This document shows, in pieces, positions 11,035-22,347 of a stretch of DNA of 64,000 bases. The stretch lies in contig CM051515.1 of assembly GCA_028015205.1 (NCBI GenBank), forward strand, positions 11,860,001 to 11,924,000. Reading direction: 5' to 3'. A program made the translations under genes and the position numbers. Under the pieces are notes generated by a model. That model did not search any database. It was not told the DNA's origin and was given only the letters and a program-made list of their open reading frames with translations. The stretch is from Mytilisepta virgata (lineage: Eukaryota; Mollusca; Bivalvia; Mytilida; Mytilidae). The first letter of the stretch is position 1. The number at the start of each line of letters is the position of its first letter.

Positions 11035-13082
11035 TTACGACAGTGGGAACAGGTCTAACATCATCTTAGATATTGGAACACTGTAATGGTCAATCAATTC
11101 ATGATGACGACCGTAAAATTTCTTAAGTGATGACATCAACTTATCCCTGATAAAACCCTGGTTAAGAAGCTTTTGTGACAGCAGTAATCCTCTTTGTCGA
11201 AAGTCAGGGTAACTCACGCATGCCCTTGAAAATCGGATAAGCTGAGAAACGTAGACCCCATATGCAGGCGATGCTGGTATATTTCTACTCAAGAAGGGGA
11301 AATTAACAATAGGAAAGTTGAAGTCACCACGTTTGTCATAAAGTTTTGTCTTCAAACGTCCCTCATAGTCTATATCAAGAAACAAATCAAAATATGAAGC
11401 GGACTTTGGTGTATCTGTAGTATACTTAATTTCAAGCTCACTGGGGAAGATAAGATGTAGAAAGTCTTGGAATTTGTCGTTATTTAACGACAACACATCA
11501 TCTATATAACGAAAAGTGAAATTAAAGGATTGGGCTAGTTTCTTTTTGTTTTCACGTAGTAACCCTTGAATGAAGTCCGCTTCATATGAGTACAGAAACA
11601 GATCGGCGAGGAGAGGAGCACAGTTGGTTCCCATTGGAATGCCGATTGTTTGTTGAAAAATTAGACCGCCAAATTCAACGAATATGTTGTCTATGAGAAA
11701 ATCTAACATGTTTGTAATTTCATCTTCAGAATATTTTTTGTCAGAATCAGACTGGTTCTTCACGAAATAAGACTTTTCTCTACCTAGAACAAGGAATTTA
11801 TACCTGCGTGTCCCATTTTTCTTGAAAAAACATTGATGAACTAGATCTTTTAATTGAAAATGTGGTATGGTAGTGTAGAGGGTAGAGAAGTCGAAAGTGT
11901 TTATGCTGTTGCACGTAGCCAAAGATTTTGATTTTAGATATTGAAGTAAATGTTTGGAGTTTTTAAGAATCCACATCTGATTGACGCCACTGGTGGAACA
12001 TGATGTTTCACAGTAATTCTGAAGGCCCTCTTTAATACATGTCAATATGGATGTTAAAATCTTTGAAAGAGGTTTTGTAGAGCAATTAGCTGACCCAGCA
12101 ATGTACCTTTGTTTAAACGGATTCTTATGTAGTTTAGGAATCCAATAAAGAGCAGGAAGGTCCATTTCTTCATCCTTTGTAGAAATGGCAAAAGAATGAA
12201 GAACGGTCTTGTGGTTATCAAGGACTTCCTGCTTAGTGAGTGTGGTCGGTGTATAAGTTGGGTTACCCGCAGTGTTTTCTATTCCCAATTCGTTTCTAAG
12301 ACACTCAAAATAATAGTTCTTACAAACAAAAACGATGTTATTGGGGGCCTTGTCAGCTGGGACAACTACGTATTTGTCATGGAGACGAGTCAAGTTTTCA
12401 ACAAGCTTAGGGTCTTTAAAGATGGATTTAGCTTTAGTGCTCATAGACCCTTGGAGGCTTTTAATTCTGATTTGTATCATTGACCTAATAGCCTTCACCC
12501 ACTCTGAAAGTGTGTCAGCAGGCTCCTGTTCCTTTGAAGTCCATTTTCTGGCATAGTCCTCAACCGAACCCATAAGTAATTTGAAATTATATTTCCAATT
12601 AATTGGCTGAGGTTCTCGGTATTTGGGACCTTTAGCTAGCATATTTTTTAGCTTTTGATTATCAACTAGATTGAGATCTCCTGTGATAACATGACCCACA
12701 GGACTATAATTGAATAGAGATGTCGAACAGGAGCAGTCAGGGGGTTTAGACTTGAGTCATCGGAATTAAGGTCCCGCAATGCCCGTTTGTAATTGAAAAT
12801 CTTGGTTGCAATGGATTTTGTATAAGAATAAGAAATAAGTGGAACAGTTTGGTCTTTGAAATATGGATGAATTTTAGATTTTATTGTTTTGTGGTGAAGG
12901 ATATTGCTGAGATTTATGGCATCCAAGCCTTTATTAACAAAGTCAACTTTGAGGAACGACCTTTGGTGAGATTCGTCGTTATGGATGCGAACTGGTTTGA
13001 ATAATCTGTGAGAAGTAATATCCGATACCACAACAGCGAGTTTGTATTCAGCTGAATTAAAATTCTTGATTTGTTGCTCCAT
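11035..13082 (-). pseudogene. Reverse transcriptase of the Penelope-like element, one frameshift
   Basis: There are two overlapping frames. The first runs from about 13082 (ATG of 'MEQQIKNF', or further upstream) and holds the N-terminal region ('SDITSHRLFKPVRIHNDESH', 'KIFNYKRALRDLN'). The second runs from 12699 to the stop at 11035 and holds the RT core: 'VVVPADKAPNNIVFVCKNYY', 'YWIPKLHKNPFKQRYIAGSA', 'FDFSTLYTTIPH' (motif A), 'GIPMGTNCAPLLADLFLY' (motif B) and 'FRYIDDVLSLNN' (YIDD, motif C). They are out of register by one base at the G run 12740 to 12744; the family motif read across it (SPVGHVITGDLN) continues in the second frame. Otherwise the copy is open, so inactivation looks recent. 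Confidence 0.8.
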
Positions 13083-13154
13083 TGCTTTTTTGTGGAGTGA
13101 GCTAAGCTTACACAAAGGAATGGAATATAGTTTAGTTCTATCTGATCTGAAACA

Positions 13155-13552
13155 AAAGGACAAATATACCTAAGGAGCAATAAAAAAAACGTAATCCATT
13201 GGACAGACAAACCCGGGAAGACAAACGAACAACCACAAGCACAACAAATAAACAGAAAAATAAAAAAAAACAATGAACAACACGAACTCCTATAAAAACC
13301 AGGAGTGAACCCAGGTGCTCCGGAAGGGTAAGCATATCCTGCTCCGTATACGGCACCCGTCGTGAAGTTCAACAAAGTCAATCCGGTGGAAGTCACAAAT
13401 CGTAGGAGGCACATGAAAGGTTACGACAGTGGGAACAGGTCCAACATCATCTTAGATATTGGAACACTGTAATGGTCAATCAATTCATGATGACGACCGA
13501 AAAATTTCTTAAGTGATGACATCAACTTATCCCTGATAAAACCCTGGTTTAG
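13155..13552 (-). repeat. 5' pseudo-LTR of the Penelope-like element
   Basis: This is a direct repeat of the element's own 3' end (compare about 10770 to 11166). It begins inside the RT C-terminal codons (GATAAAACCCTGGTT on the plus strand at its right edge) and runs through the complete tail. It differs from the 3' copy by scattered substitutions and a small A-run change, so the two ends are not a fresh identical pair. Confidence 0.75.
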
Positions 13553-14195
13553 CCGATTAGAACCAAACATGGCAGAAATGGTTCTTGGGTGGTCCTCATT
13601 CAGAATTGTGTCCGATGACCCAGACTGTCAACAACGATAGCCACCACAGTCGAAGTTAGTTAAAAATAGGACTCTTAGGAAAAATTCATTAAATAATATT
13701 CTTGTCTGAAACTACAGGAAAAATTGAAACTAAACTTGGCAGAAATGTCTCTTAACCCAGAATGTCAACCAAGATGGCCGCTACAGCCGAATGTTGCATA
13801 GAACTGTATGAGAAAATTAATTAAAACATCTTCTTGTTTAAAACCACTAAGCCAATCGGAAGCAAACTTGGCAGACATCTTTGAATGACACTCTTTCATA
13901 ATTGTGTCCGATGACAAATAATGTCAACCAAGATGGCCGCCAAAGTCGAAACAAGTTTAAGATAGGACCCAATGAGAAAATTCATTAAAAATCTTCTTGT
14001 CTAAACCCATTATGTCAATGTGAACTAAAATTTTTTCAGAATTGTGTCAGATGACCCTGTCAGTCAACAGAGACGGCCAACACAGTTTAACGTATGACCC
14101 CATGGGAAATTTCATTAAACAAATCTTGTTGTTTGAAGGCACTTGGGCAATTAGGATCTGACTTGGCACCCATGGTTATTCGATTGTCCTCTTTC
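13553..14195 (+). repeat. Tandem-repeat element, right part
   Basis: About four units of roughly 165 to 170 bp follow one another. Each has a CTTCTTGTCTGAAACCACT-type lead, an AACTTGGCAGA-type box, AATTGTGTCCGATGACCC and CAACCAAGATGGCCGC. They are the continuation of the unit at 10610 to 10769. The family end (GATGAGCGATACAGGCT...GAGCCTCTT) appears at 14978 to 15010. Confidence 0.7.
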
Positions 14196-14880
14196 AGAAT
14201 AACAATCCAAAGATACTAATATTAGATATAGTAAATTTATACTATGCTGTATACGACGCATTTCAAGGAGTTACCTCTCATCAGCAGCATTAAAACCGAA
14301 ACATTTGGAAGACAAAAAACCAAACCTATTTTAAAACAAGAAGTACTCATAACCAAAAATACCGAACTAGGAAGCCAAATTTCAACTAAGGAGCTCTACC
14401 ATATGCAATACAAGGAATGAACACTTAGTATTTCTATTATTTTTGAATTTTGCTAAATACTGGTAATTTCTATAACAAATCAATGAATCATGTCCGACAA
14501 GTTTTACGACTGGGTTGGCGAATACCCTCGGGGACCTAGGGTCCACAATGCAGAGGCATCCTCACAGGAGTTTCAAAATAATAATCAAATGATACTAATA
14601 TTAGATATAGTAAATGTGTACTATGCTGTATACGACGCATTTCAAGGAGTTATCTCTCATCAGCAGCATTAAAACCGAAACATTTGGAAGACCAAAAACC
14701 AAACTTATTTTAAAACGAGAAGTACTCATAACCACAAATACCGAAATAGGAAGCAAGATTTCAGTTAAGGAGATCTACCATGTACAATAAAAGGAATGAA
14801 CACTTAGTTATTCTATTATTTTTGAATTTTGCTAAATACTGGTAATTTCTGTAACAAATCAATGAATCTGATGACTGGGT
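14196..14880 (+). repeat. Two tandem copies of a 379-bp repeat
   Basis: The block containing GATACTAATATTAGATATAG, GACGCATTTCAAGGAGTTA and CTCATCAGCAGCATTAAAAC occurs at 14199 and again at 14578, a period of about 379 bp. A partial third unit (GACTGGGTTGGCGAATACCC) follows at about 14873. A single dispersed copy lies at 21905 to 22160. The frame at 14490 to 14672 runs through the repeat and is not called as a gene. Confidence 0.75.
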
Positions 14881-15020
14881 TGGCGAATACCCCCGGGGAC
14901 CTATGAATTATGTCCAATGTTACAGACTTTTGTTTCTCAGATGCTTTTATGGCTGTTGACTGGCAAATAAAATATAGATGAGCGATACAGGCTGTAGGGA
15001 GCCTCTTTTGTTTCTTTGTC
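14881..15020 (+). repeat. End of the tandem-repeat element
   Basis: GATGAGCGATACAGGCTGTAGGGAGCCTCTTTTG matches the terminal signature seen at 39015 to 39045 and 61895 to 61935 (GCGATACAGGCT or GCGTTACAGGCT, then GAGCCTCTTGTT). It closes the array that began left of the RT insertion. Confidence 0.6.
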
Positions 15021-15264
15021 CTAATTTTTGGAATCAGAATAACATTAAAAACGAAAATAAAAATTTCTTAATACATTTTATCTGGAGTATCTATATTTCT
15101 AAACTGAAACTAAAGTTTAAAAAGATTGTCAATGACGTGAACGCTTTTAAGTTTATATAACTTGCACCATTTAATTTTTAACAGTTTTTTACAACAGAAA
15201 ACATCACAATGATATCTCCAAACAGTCACTCATGCAACTCCATACCTTCTTATTCCTTTAATAA

Positions 15265-15798
15265 CTAATATATTAGCATCGTCGGAGACCCACGTCTGGT
15301 CGCGCTTACGCTTTGCTGCACTTACCGACCTTGGGTCAATTCATTCATTTTTTCTCGTTCTCATGAATACGAATTCCACCAATCAAGTAATAGTTTAGTG
15401 ACGAGCTTTGGGTCAAGATATATGTCATCGCCGGTACGCAATTCCAGTGTATTCTCGATATAGTTTTCAAACAAAGTAGATAAGTTTCATACTTTCAAAG
15501 AGGATGCATTACTGACCACGTGAAAAAATCACTACGCAAGAAAAATTTATCAACTGCCTGACGCACCTTGGCACCGTGTTACTTTCCAAAGAACTTTTTT
15601 ACCTCCAAAGTGTAGAACGTCACTATTGGTACATCTCCAAAGTGAAGAATTCCATTATTGTTAAAAGTAATTTCAATTGTCAATTAAATCCATGTATATT
15701 AATGAAAACGAGAATAAATGAATGAATTGACCCGCGGTCGATAAGTGTATCAAAGCGTAAGCGCGACCGACCGTGGGTTTCCGACGATGAGATATTAG
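15265..15798. mobile_element. MITE-like element with about 100-bp terminal inverted repeats
   Basis: The left terminus 15265 to about 15366 (CTAATATATTAGCATCGTCGG..., CTGGTCGCGCTTACGCTTTG, GGGTCAATTCATTCATTT) matches the complement of about 15702 to 15798 over nearly its whole length. The interior is about 330 bp with no open frame. Size and structure fit a non-autonomous DNA transposon. No target duplication could be fixed by eye. Confidence 0.8.
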
Positions 15799-15841
15799 GT
15801 GCCAGACAATTAATTATCAATAATATACATCAGAAGAAATC

Positions 15842-16309
15842 ATGGTCTTGTGATGGCGTGTGCCTTCTCGTCTGCTTCATAACAGTGTGATGGGCACATA
15901 CTCTCTGGATCATCGCAATCTAGGCAATATGCAGACGCTTGTTCTCGATATTTTTACTTGGTTCACACAATACTTTTTCTGTAAATCGATATTATTTTGT
16001 GGTCTTTATTGTGTTTTTGAGAAATATGAAATTTCCTGCAGTCATCACAAAAAAATTCTTCGCAGTTTTTGCATACGACCATAGCATTGGTATTTCTACT
16101 TTTTTTTACTTCACATAGTTTACACATTTTCCTTTGAAAAGTACAAGCAGCAAGCGCATGGTTTTTTGTTATCTTTAGAGTTTGATGAAATAAGGTACAA
16201 CTAGCACAAAACATTTCCTGGCATTCAAGACAGTAATGAGTTGCACGTGCTACCCGGCCTCTTAAGTGACATTGGTCACAGAACAGCTGTTCATCTGATA
16301 TGTGTGTTT
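15842..16309 (-). pseudogene. B-box zinc-finger exon, degenerate
   Basis: A polypyrimidine-AG acceptor precedes 16309, and the frame then encodes two B-box-like modules: 'CDQCHLRGRVARATHYCLEC', 'MFCASCTLFH', and 'CKLCEVKK', 'CKNCEEFFCDDCRKFHISQKH'. The exon enters in phase 1, as does the B-box exon of the GTPase gene at 60090, so the two are likely paralogous. In the same frame, past a TGA and a TAA at about 15955 to 15970, a third Cys motif continues ('AYCLDCDDPESMCPSHCYE'). This shows that the ancestral exon was longer and has been broken. A donor (AAAAA|GTATTG, 15974) could still trim the exon before the stops. No first exon or partner exons were found. Confidence 0.65.
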
Positions 16310-16329
16310 CTGAAGTACAGTAAAATGTA

Positions 16330-17000
16330 TACATTGTAAATTTGAAATCATCAACTAAAAACTAAGTTAGCTTGAACTATATGTCAGTAATTTCTCTTTC
16401 CAAGGTCATTTTATCTACCTTAAACTGGACAGGCATATCGGTTAGGATACATTTATTTATATATTTACACGGTTTTCCTATCTGAACGATCGTTTTGGTG
16501 CTTAAATTGTAACATAGCTTGCATGTACTTTCCATATTCACAAAGGCAAGCTTCACTTTATGATTTAGTTCTTAAGATATTTAACATTGAATTAAGTGTA
16601 TCCGAAAAAAAGACTTATGTTTTTTCTATATATTTCAAGACAAATATATATATTTCAGAAAATATTTACCACTTAGGATAGCTTAACATTAAATTTGTAC
16701 ATTATGTAAATTGTGATCTAATCAAGAAAGCATCTGCAAATAACTTAAATTAGTTTGTTACACAGTTCCCAAATTTACATTTAAATTTAGACTTTCATCA
16801 TAAAATTCAATCAATGGGTGTCAAACATTTACAATAACTTTTTCGGCTACTTCGTTCATTACTTGGTTTAAAAATGAGAAATGTAACAACTATAGAAAAT
16901 CTAGATGGAGGAAGTCGGATACGACAAATATCCTCACACAGCACACATCTTGAATCCTTTTGCACCATTTGTATCCCCAATTATTAAAAATAAAAAATCT
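16330..17000. other. No gene recognised
   Basis: AT-rich sequence upstream of the B-box remnant on its strand. It may hold intron or promoter sequence of that gene, but no exon with an in-phase donor was identified. Confidence 0.4.
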
Positions 17001-17059
17001 AAAACTTTCTTGCACATATGCATATATTTTGTGATAATAATTTATGGAAATAAAATGAC

Positions 17060-17820
17060 TAGATTGAAAAAATTAAAGATGATTTTAGGTCATAACTTTC
17101 CATTCACAACTTCAAAATTCGACCCTTCTTGGCCACTAGTTTTTAGAATAAAAACAATTCGTTATCCTTACTGCACTCGGCGTATATTGTATGACAATAG
17201 TACAATTATATAGAAATAAAATTTATAAAGGGATCTAAATACAGGTTGTGATAATACTGTATAGAAATAAAATGCATGAGTGAAAAATAAAAGAGTTTAG
17301 TTCATAAGTTTAAATTCCCGATTTTTTAAAATTCGACTACTGCCTATAATCTTATTGTAAACCTACGTATAGTGTACGACAATAATATAGAGAAAGAAAC
17401 TGCATAAAATGAAGAGCAGTTTATGTCACAAGCTTAGATTCTAAAATATCGAAATTATCACCCTATGGGCCCCATGTTTTTAAAATCAAAATTCTGAAAC
17501 CTTATTACACATCTACATATAGTGTACGACAATGTTGTATAGAAATAAGATGCATCAAGTGAAAAATGAAATTTGAGTATAAGTCACAAACTTAAATTCA
17601 CGATTTTTGAAATTCAACCCCTGTGTGTCCCAGTTTTCGAAAATCAAATTTCTAAAATCCTATTGCGCATTAACATACAATAGAAATTACAGGTTAAATA
17701 AGAAATATACGAGGAGGTATGTTAAAAGTAATTATTAAGTGTGGCTAACGATCGGACAGACGGGGAGATAGACTGGGTCGATAACAACATCCCGGAACTT
17801 TCTGAGAAAGTCTGAGGACA
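17060..17820 (+). repeat. Array of about 170-bp units, orientation 1
   Basis: Four diverged units each contain a 'GTACGACAATA.TGTATAGAAATAAAATGCAT' block, then a 'GTCACAAGCTTAAATTC' block and a 'TTCGACCCCTG...TTTTTAAAATCAAAATTCT' block. The array ends with GGACAGACGGGGAGATAGAC and CCCGGAACTTTCTGAGAAAG. The same family lies in inverted orientation at 18220 to 20000 and in the same orientation at 44270 to 44720. Confidence 0.65.
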
Positions 17821-18219
17821 ACAAGTAAAACTCGAACTTTAAACTATCTTCTTCATTTTCACATTTTTAAAGTCAAAACACAATCGAGGTAACAACACAT
17901 ACATGTATACAAAATATATTGTAATGACGTCATTTAAGACTATTTATGACAAGTTAATAAAGGTTAAAAATGAATTATGTAATGATCAACTTTACTTTGA
18001 TTGACTTTGTCAGGTAGCATATCTCGATTTGATCTTTTTACTTTGAGTTTGCTTAAAAATTTGGTGTAGAAAATAACAACTAAGAATAAACAATAATAGA
18101 TCAGCCATTTAGGATAAAATATTGGTTTCTAATGAATGTTACTATCCTCCATATTGAAAACTGCTTTCACTATCTTGCTGTCTGCCGAATGCTTTCCACT
18201 ACAGTGATTCGGTCTAAAT

Positions 18220-20000
18220 TGAATCCTTTTTTGGCTTACCCTATTGGTCATCTTTGCATTTTTATCCCCGCATTCGGGGATATTGTTATCGGTCCGCGTC
18301 CGTCTGTCCATCTGTCCGTCATACGTTCTTGTGATTTAAACTCTTTTTTCGTTTTTAACTCATAAATTTAATTTTTTAAGAGTATTATCATATACTGTAT
18401 AGAGATGCACAATAAGGTTTCAGGATTTTGATTTTCAAAAATTGAGGCACACAGGGGTCAAATTCCTAAAATTGTGAATTTAAGCTGGTGACCCAAGCTC
18501 TTTTCATTCTTCATTTTATATATTTAATTTCTATACAGTATTGTCATATACTGTATTAAGATGCACAATAAGGTTTTTTAAATTTGAATTTCAAAACTGG
18601 GGTCCAAAAATTGTGAATTTAAGCTTGTTACAAAAACTCCAATTTCATTTTTTATTTTATGCAATTTCTTTACAGTATAGTCACTATTATCGCACACTGT
18701 CTGTATATGGGCAATGAGGTTTTAGAATTTTGATTTTAACAATTTGGGACCAACAGGAGTCAAACATAAACAATTGCGAATTTAACCTAAAATCCTGTTT
18801 CATTTTTCATCTTATGCATTTAAATTCGTTACAGTAATATCACACACTGTATGTAGATAAACAATAAAGTTTTAAAGTTTTATAATTTCAATTTTGAAAA
18901 TTTCTGTCCAACGGGGAATGAATTTTTAAAAACTGGAATGATAAGCTAGTGACCGAAACCTTTCTTTCATTTGCATGTTATGCAACTTATATCTATACAG
19001 TACTGTGATATACTCTATGCAGATGCGAAGTATAGTTTTAATATTTTGATTTTCCAAAATTTGACATGTATTCAAAGATATGATTATGAAAAGGTGCACA
19101 AGAATAAAACAAATTGGAACTGTGTGAAAAGCTGTCGTTTTCGACTGCCTCAATCTAGTTTTCAAATCAATTGCAGAATATAATTTCAGAAACTTTTACC
19201 ACTATTCCTATTTTCAAGTTTAGTTGAAAATTGAATTGGATCATCTAAATAATAACTCAAACAGTTGAGTACAATTTCAGAATATTATGGTAAGTGTAGC
19301 AACTGGAAACCTAGATTTGACAACAATGAAGAGACTAGTTGAAGTATCAGCAGGAAATGTTGTCTTATTTTGAATGTTAGTATTATCTTCTATACTCATA
19401 TAATCAGTGATTTTGTCCTGGGATCTTTTTTGCGCGTAAAAGTATAACTGGTGTATTAATATTCAACATGACCTACAATCTATTCATTTGAAAAAACATG
19501 GAACAGAGAGATGACAGCATGGTGACCAGTGACTGTATAAATAACATGTAATTGCTCTGGATTGATTTATAGGAACAGGAATTGTAACTATGTGCAAAAA
19601 ACTATTATTCTTATTGACCCCCTCCGATTGGCCTTCTGTCTGTCTGTCCGTCACACTTTCTTGTGACCTAAACTCCTAGTTTACTTTAAAATTCATGCAT
19701 TTGATTTCTATACACCATTGTCACATAATGTATGTGATAAGGTTTTAGGATTTTGTTTTTTAAAAACTTGGGCCCACTGGTGTCAAATTTCGAAAATTGT
19801 GAATTTAAGCTTGTGACCTAAACTCCTTTTTCAATTTTCGGTTATGCATTTTATTTACAGTGTTGTCATATATTATGTGTAGGTAGGAAATAAGGTTTGA
19901 TTCGAATTTTACAGTTGTGAATTTAAGCTTGTGTCCGAAAACCCCCATTCGTTTTTCATTTTATGCATTTTATTTTTATACATTACTGTTTATATTGCTT
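18220..20000 (-). repeat. Array of about 170-bp units, inverted relative to 17060..17820
   Basis: It starts with CCCGCATTCGGGGATATTGT and CGGTCCGCGTCCGTCTGTCC, the complement of the end of the left array. It continues through about eight units ('TATACTGTATAGAGATGCACAATAAGGTTT', 'AATTGTGAATTTAAGCTTGT'). A second CGTCTGTCC-type start at about 19620 to 19665 suggests two elements in series. Confidence 0.6.
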
Positions 20001-21230
20001 TTAAGGCCCATTTCATTATCATTATGTCAGCTAATATATTAAACTGTTAACGAAAAAACTATCATGTGAGGAAATAGATTATGTATTTTTCTAAATTCAC
20101 TTTGTTGCACAATATAATAGTATAAATTTAAAAAAAACTTTTATTTGACATTTGTTTAATTTATTTCTTTTTTTAGTTTCTGTTTTGAATCCTGCATTGT
20201 ACATTTTAGGGATTTTTTGCAAACATTTCCATTTGATCAATAATATAAATTTTTGCGGAGGGTCGATTGTCAAATGACAAACAAAAAATTATTACACTGT
20301 ATAGATCCATACATTTGATATAATATCGTGTCTAGATGGTTTAAGGGAATACGATACAGAAAGACCGCTGCACTCACTTTGTGCAAAAATTTTACCGTAT
20401 AAACTTTCTTAACATATTTTTCAGACTCAGTTGTTCAGATATTTGACACTGCTTTTCAGTAAAGCAGAGCCAGAATCCTTAACTTAAGTTTAATTTTTCA
20501 AGACTCCTTTTTAATTTAAAAAACAGACAACTTCGCCTGGAGTACTTTCGAAGATATTAGGAATTTTTAGAAAAGTTACTATTATGCCGCAATTGTTTTA
20601 TCTCCTCTTCCTGGTTCTGTATCTTATTCCATTATTACTTACCGAGCATTGTCTCTTTACCTGCATGTCTGTAAAAACAATATCGGTACGTTTAGTTAAC
20701 GTCACAAAACGTCAATGCGACGAGCCGGCAATAAAGAAAACTATGATATAGTACATATAGGTATATAGTAAATTTTATACAGGAAAAGATAAGTATCGTC
20801 TTGAAACAGTTGAGCTTGATTTTCTCCCAAAACTACCTACTGCACCAACCGGGGATCGAACCCGGATACTTGGGTAAACTACTGAATTAAAGGAGTAGTC
20901 CACAAGCGCAGCTCACGGAGGGTGATTATAAGCATGTTAGGGTTATATAACTTATCTTACACGAGGAAGCCCCATTACAGTATTTCAAAAACAAAACCAC
21001 CTTTCATTTAAATTTTTAAAAAGGGGGCCAACGATCTCCATTCCGTGAACTATTGGTTTTGGTTGTAAGGTTGTAATGGTCCTTTTAGAGATATACTTGA
21101 AAAGTTTCATTGTTGTTTTATCTATTTTTTGTAATGATGGGTCATACAGAACGGCCCATTACTCCAACGGGCTTAATGATTTCAGGTGATATGATTTTTT
21201 TAAAAATTAATTTTGACCACGATTCTATTC
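20001..21230. other. No gene recognised
   Basis: There are no convincing exons. At about 20835 to 20915 the minus strand has CCGGGTTCGATCCCCGG, a tRNA T-arm-like stem, but no cloverleaf could be formed around it, so it is probably a SINE head fragment. Confidence 0.4.
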
Positions 21231-21283
21231 CAAAGTTGATACTTTAAATTTACTGCTTAAACATATTACATTTTGTGAAATCT

Positions 21284-21400
21284 AAGGAGTATCTCCCTTA
21301 TGCATAGCTCTGTCCTCAAAAGGTAACTTTGCATTGTTGTTTTGGTTTTAAACATTTTAAGCCTTGATAACTAGTGAAGGGGAGAAATATTAGAACGTCT
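21284..21400 (+). repeat. V-domain-like SINE remnant
   Basis: GGAGTATCTCCCTTATGCAT and ATAGCTCTGTCCTCAAAAGG are followed by a 'TTTTAAGCCTTGATAACTAG' block. These match the order of the copy at 7985 to 8200, with decay in the core. Confidence 0.4.
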
Positions 21401-21904
21401 GCAACAAAAGTTGAATCAAACACTTGATTAGTATTTGCCATGTAAATGATCGGACCTCTGGAGATTAGTCTCAAAGGGTTGGAGGGCGCATTTTACTATA
21501 ATTATATACAATATTGGTGATAATTGGATAATTGTTCATGTAATTTAAGATTTTGTCTTTTTTACATTGATTAAAATTTTATATTTAATTTTTAATTTCT
21601 ATTTAATTTTTTTTTTCAATTTCTTGTTAATCATGTGGCTATTAGTTGGAGGCAATGAATTGTAAAGAGACATGCCACGTATTTGAAAAAAAAAGCATTT
21701 TGTTTTAATCAGGACGACGATGTCAAAGGCAAAAATATGTTTTTAAAAGTTTAAGATGATAGACAAAAAGCGGAAAGGCATTTTAATGTTTAAGCAAAAT
21801 GTTACGTACGAGATACTTGGACTTTAACATTGTAAAGAAAAATCTCAATAATAAAATAAAAAACAAAAAACTAAAAATACTTAATCTTCGTTAATTGTAA
21901 TTTC

Positions 21905-22160
21905 ATTAAAATAACAATCCAAAGATACTAATATTAGATATAGTAAATTTATACTATGCTATATACGATGCATTTCAAGGAGTTACCTCTCATCAGCAGC
22001 GTTAAAACCGAAAAATTTGGAAGACCAAAAATCAAACTTATTTTAAACAAGAAGTACTCATAACAAAAAATACCGAAATAGGAAGCCAAATTTCAGCTAA
22101 GGAGATCTACCATGTGCAATACAAGGAATGAAACCTTAGTATTTCTATTATTATTGGAAT
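21905..22160 (+). repeat. Dispersed copy of the 379-bp repeat
   Basis: AATAACAATCCAAAGATACT, CGATGCATTTCAAGGAGTTA and CAGCGTTAAAACCG follow the same order as the two tandem copies at 14196 to 14880, with a truncated right end. Confidence 0.75.
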
Positions 22161-22299
22161 TTTATTAAGACAGCTTTGTTCATTTTTGAATATAGATACC
22201 CATTATTCTATCCTCGATATATATATATATATTTGTCAACACGATTTTATACTTCGTATAGTACCATCTTATATTAGTATCGTTGTGCAAATCTTTAGA

Positions 22300-22301
<2 letters not shown>

Positions 22302-22347
<46 letters not shown>

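Larger units (their letters stand above)
10770..13552 (-). mobile_element. Penelope-like retroelement, near full-length, tandem pseudo-LTR
   Basis: The minus-strand order is a 5' partial copy (13552 to about 13155), then the N-terminal frame, the RT frame, and the 3' tail ending at about 10770. The 5' partial copy is a direct repeat of the 3' end (about 10770 to 11166): it contains the last RT codons plus the whole tail. Penelope-like elements commonly show such pseudo-LTRs from head-to-tail copies, which is why I favour that class. No GIY-YIG, integrase or RNase H domain was seen, so other RT classes remain possible. It is inserted in a tandem-repeat array that continues on both sides. Confidence 0.75.

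Noticed and set aside
20835..20915. tRNA gene on the minus strand (CCGGGTTCGATCCCCGG)
   Set aside because: The T-arm is convincing, but the 3' acceptor strand has no matching 5' partner and no anticodon arm could be formed. It is probably a SINE head fragment.
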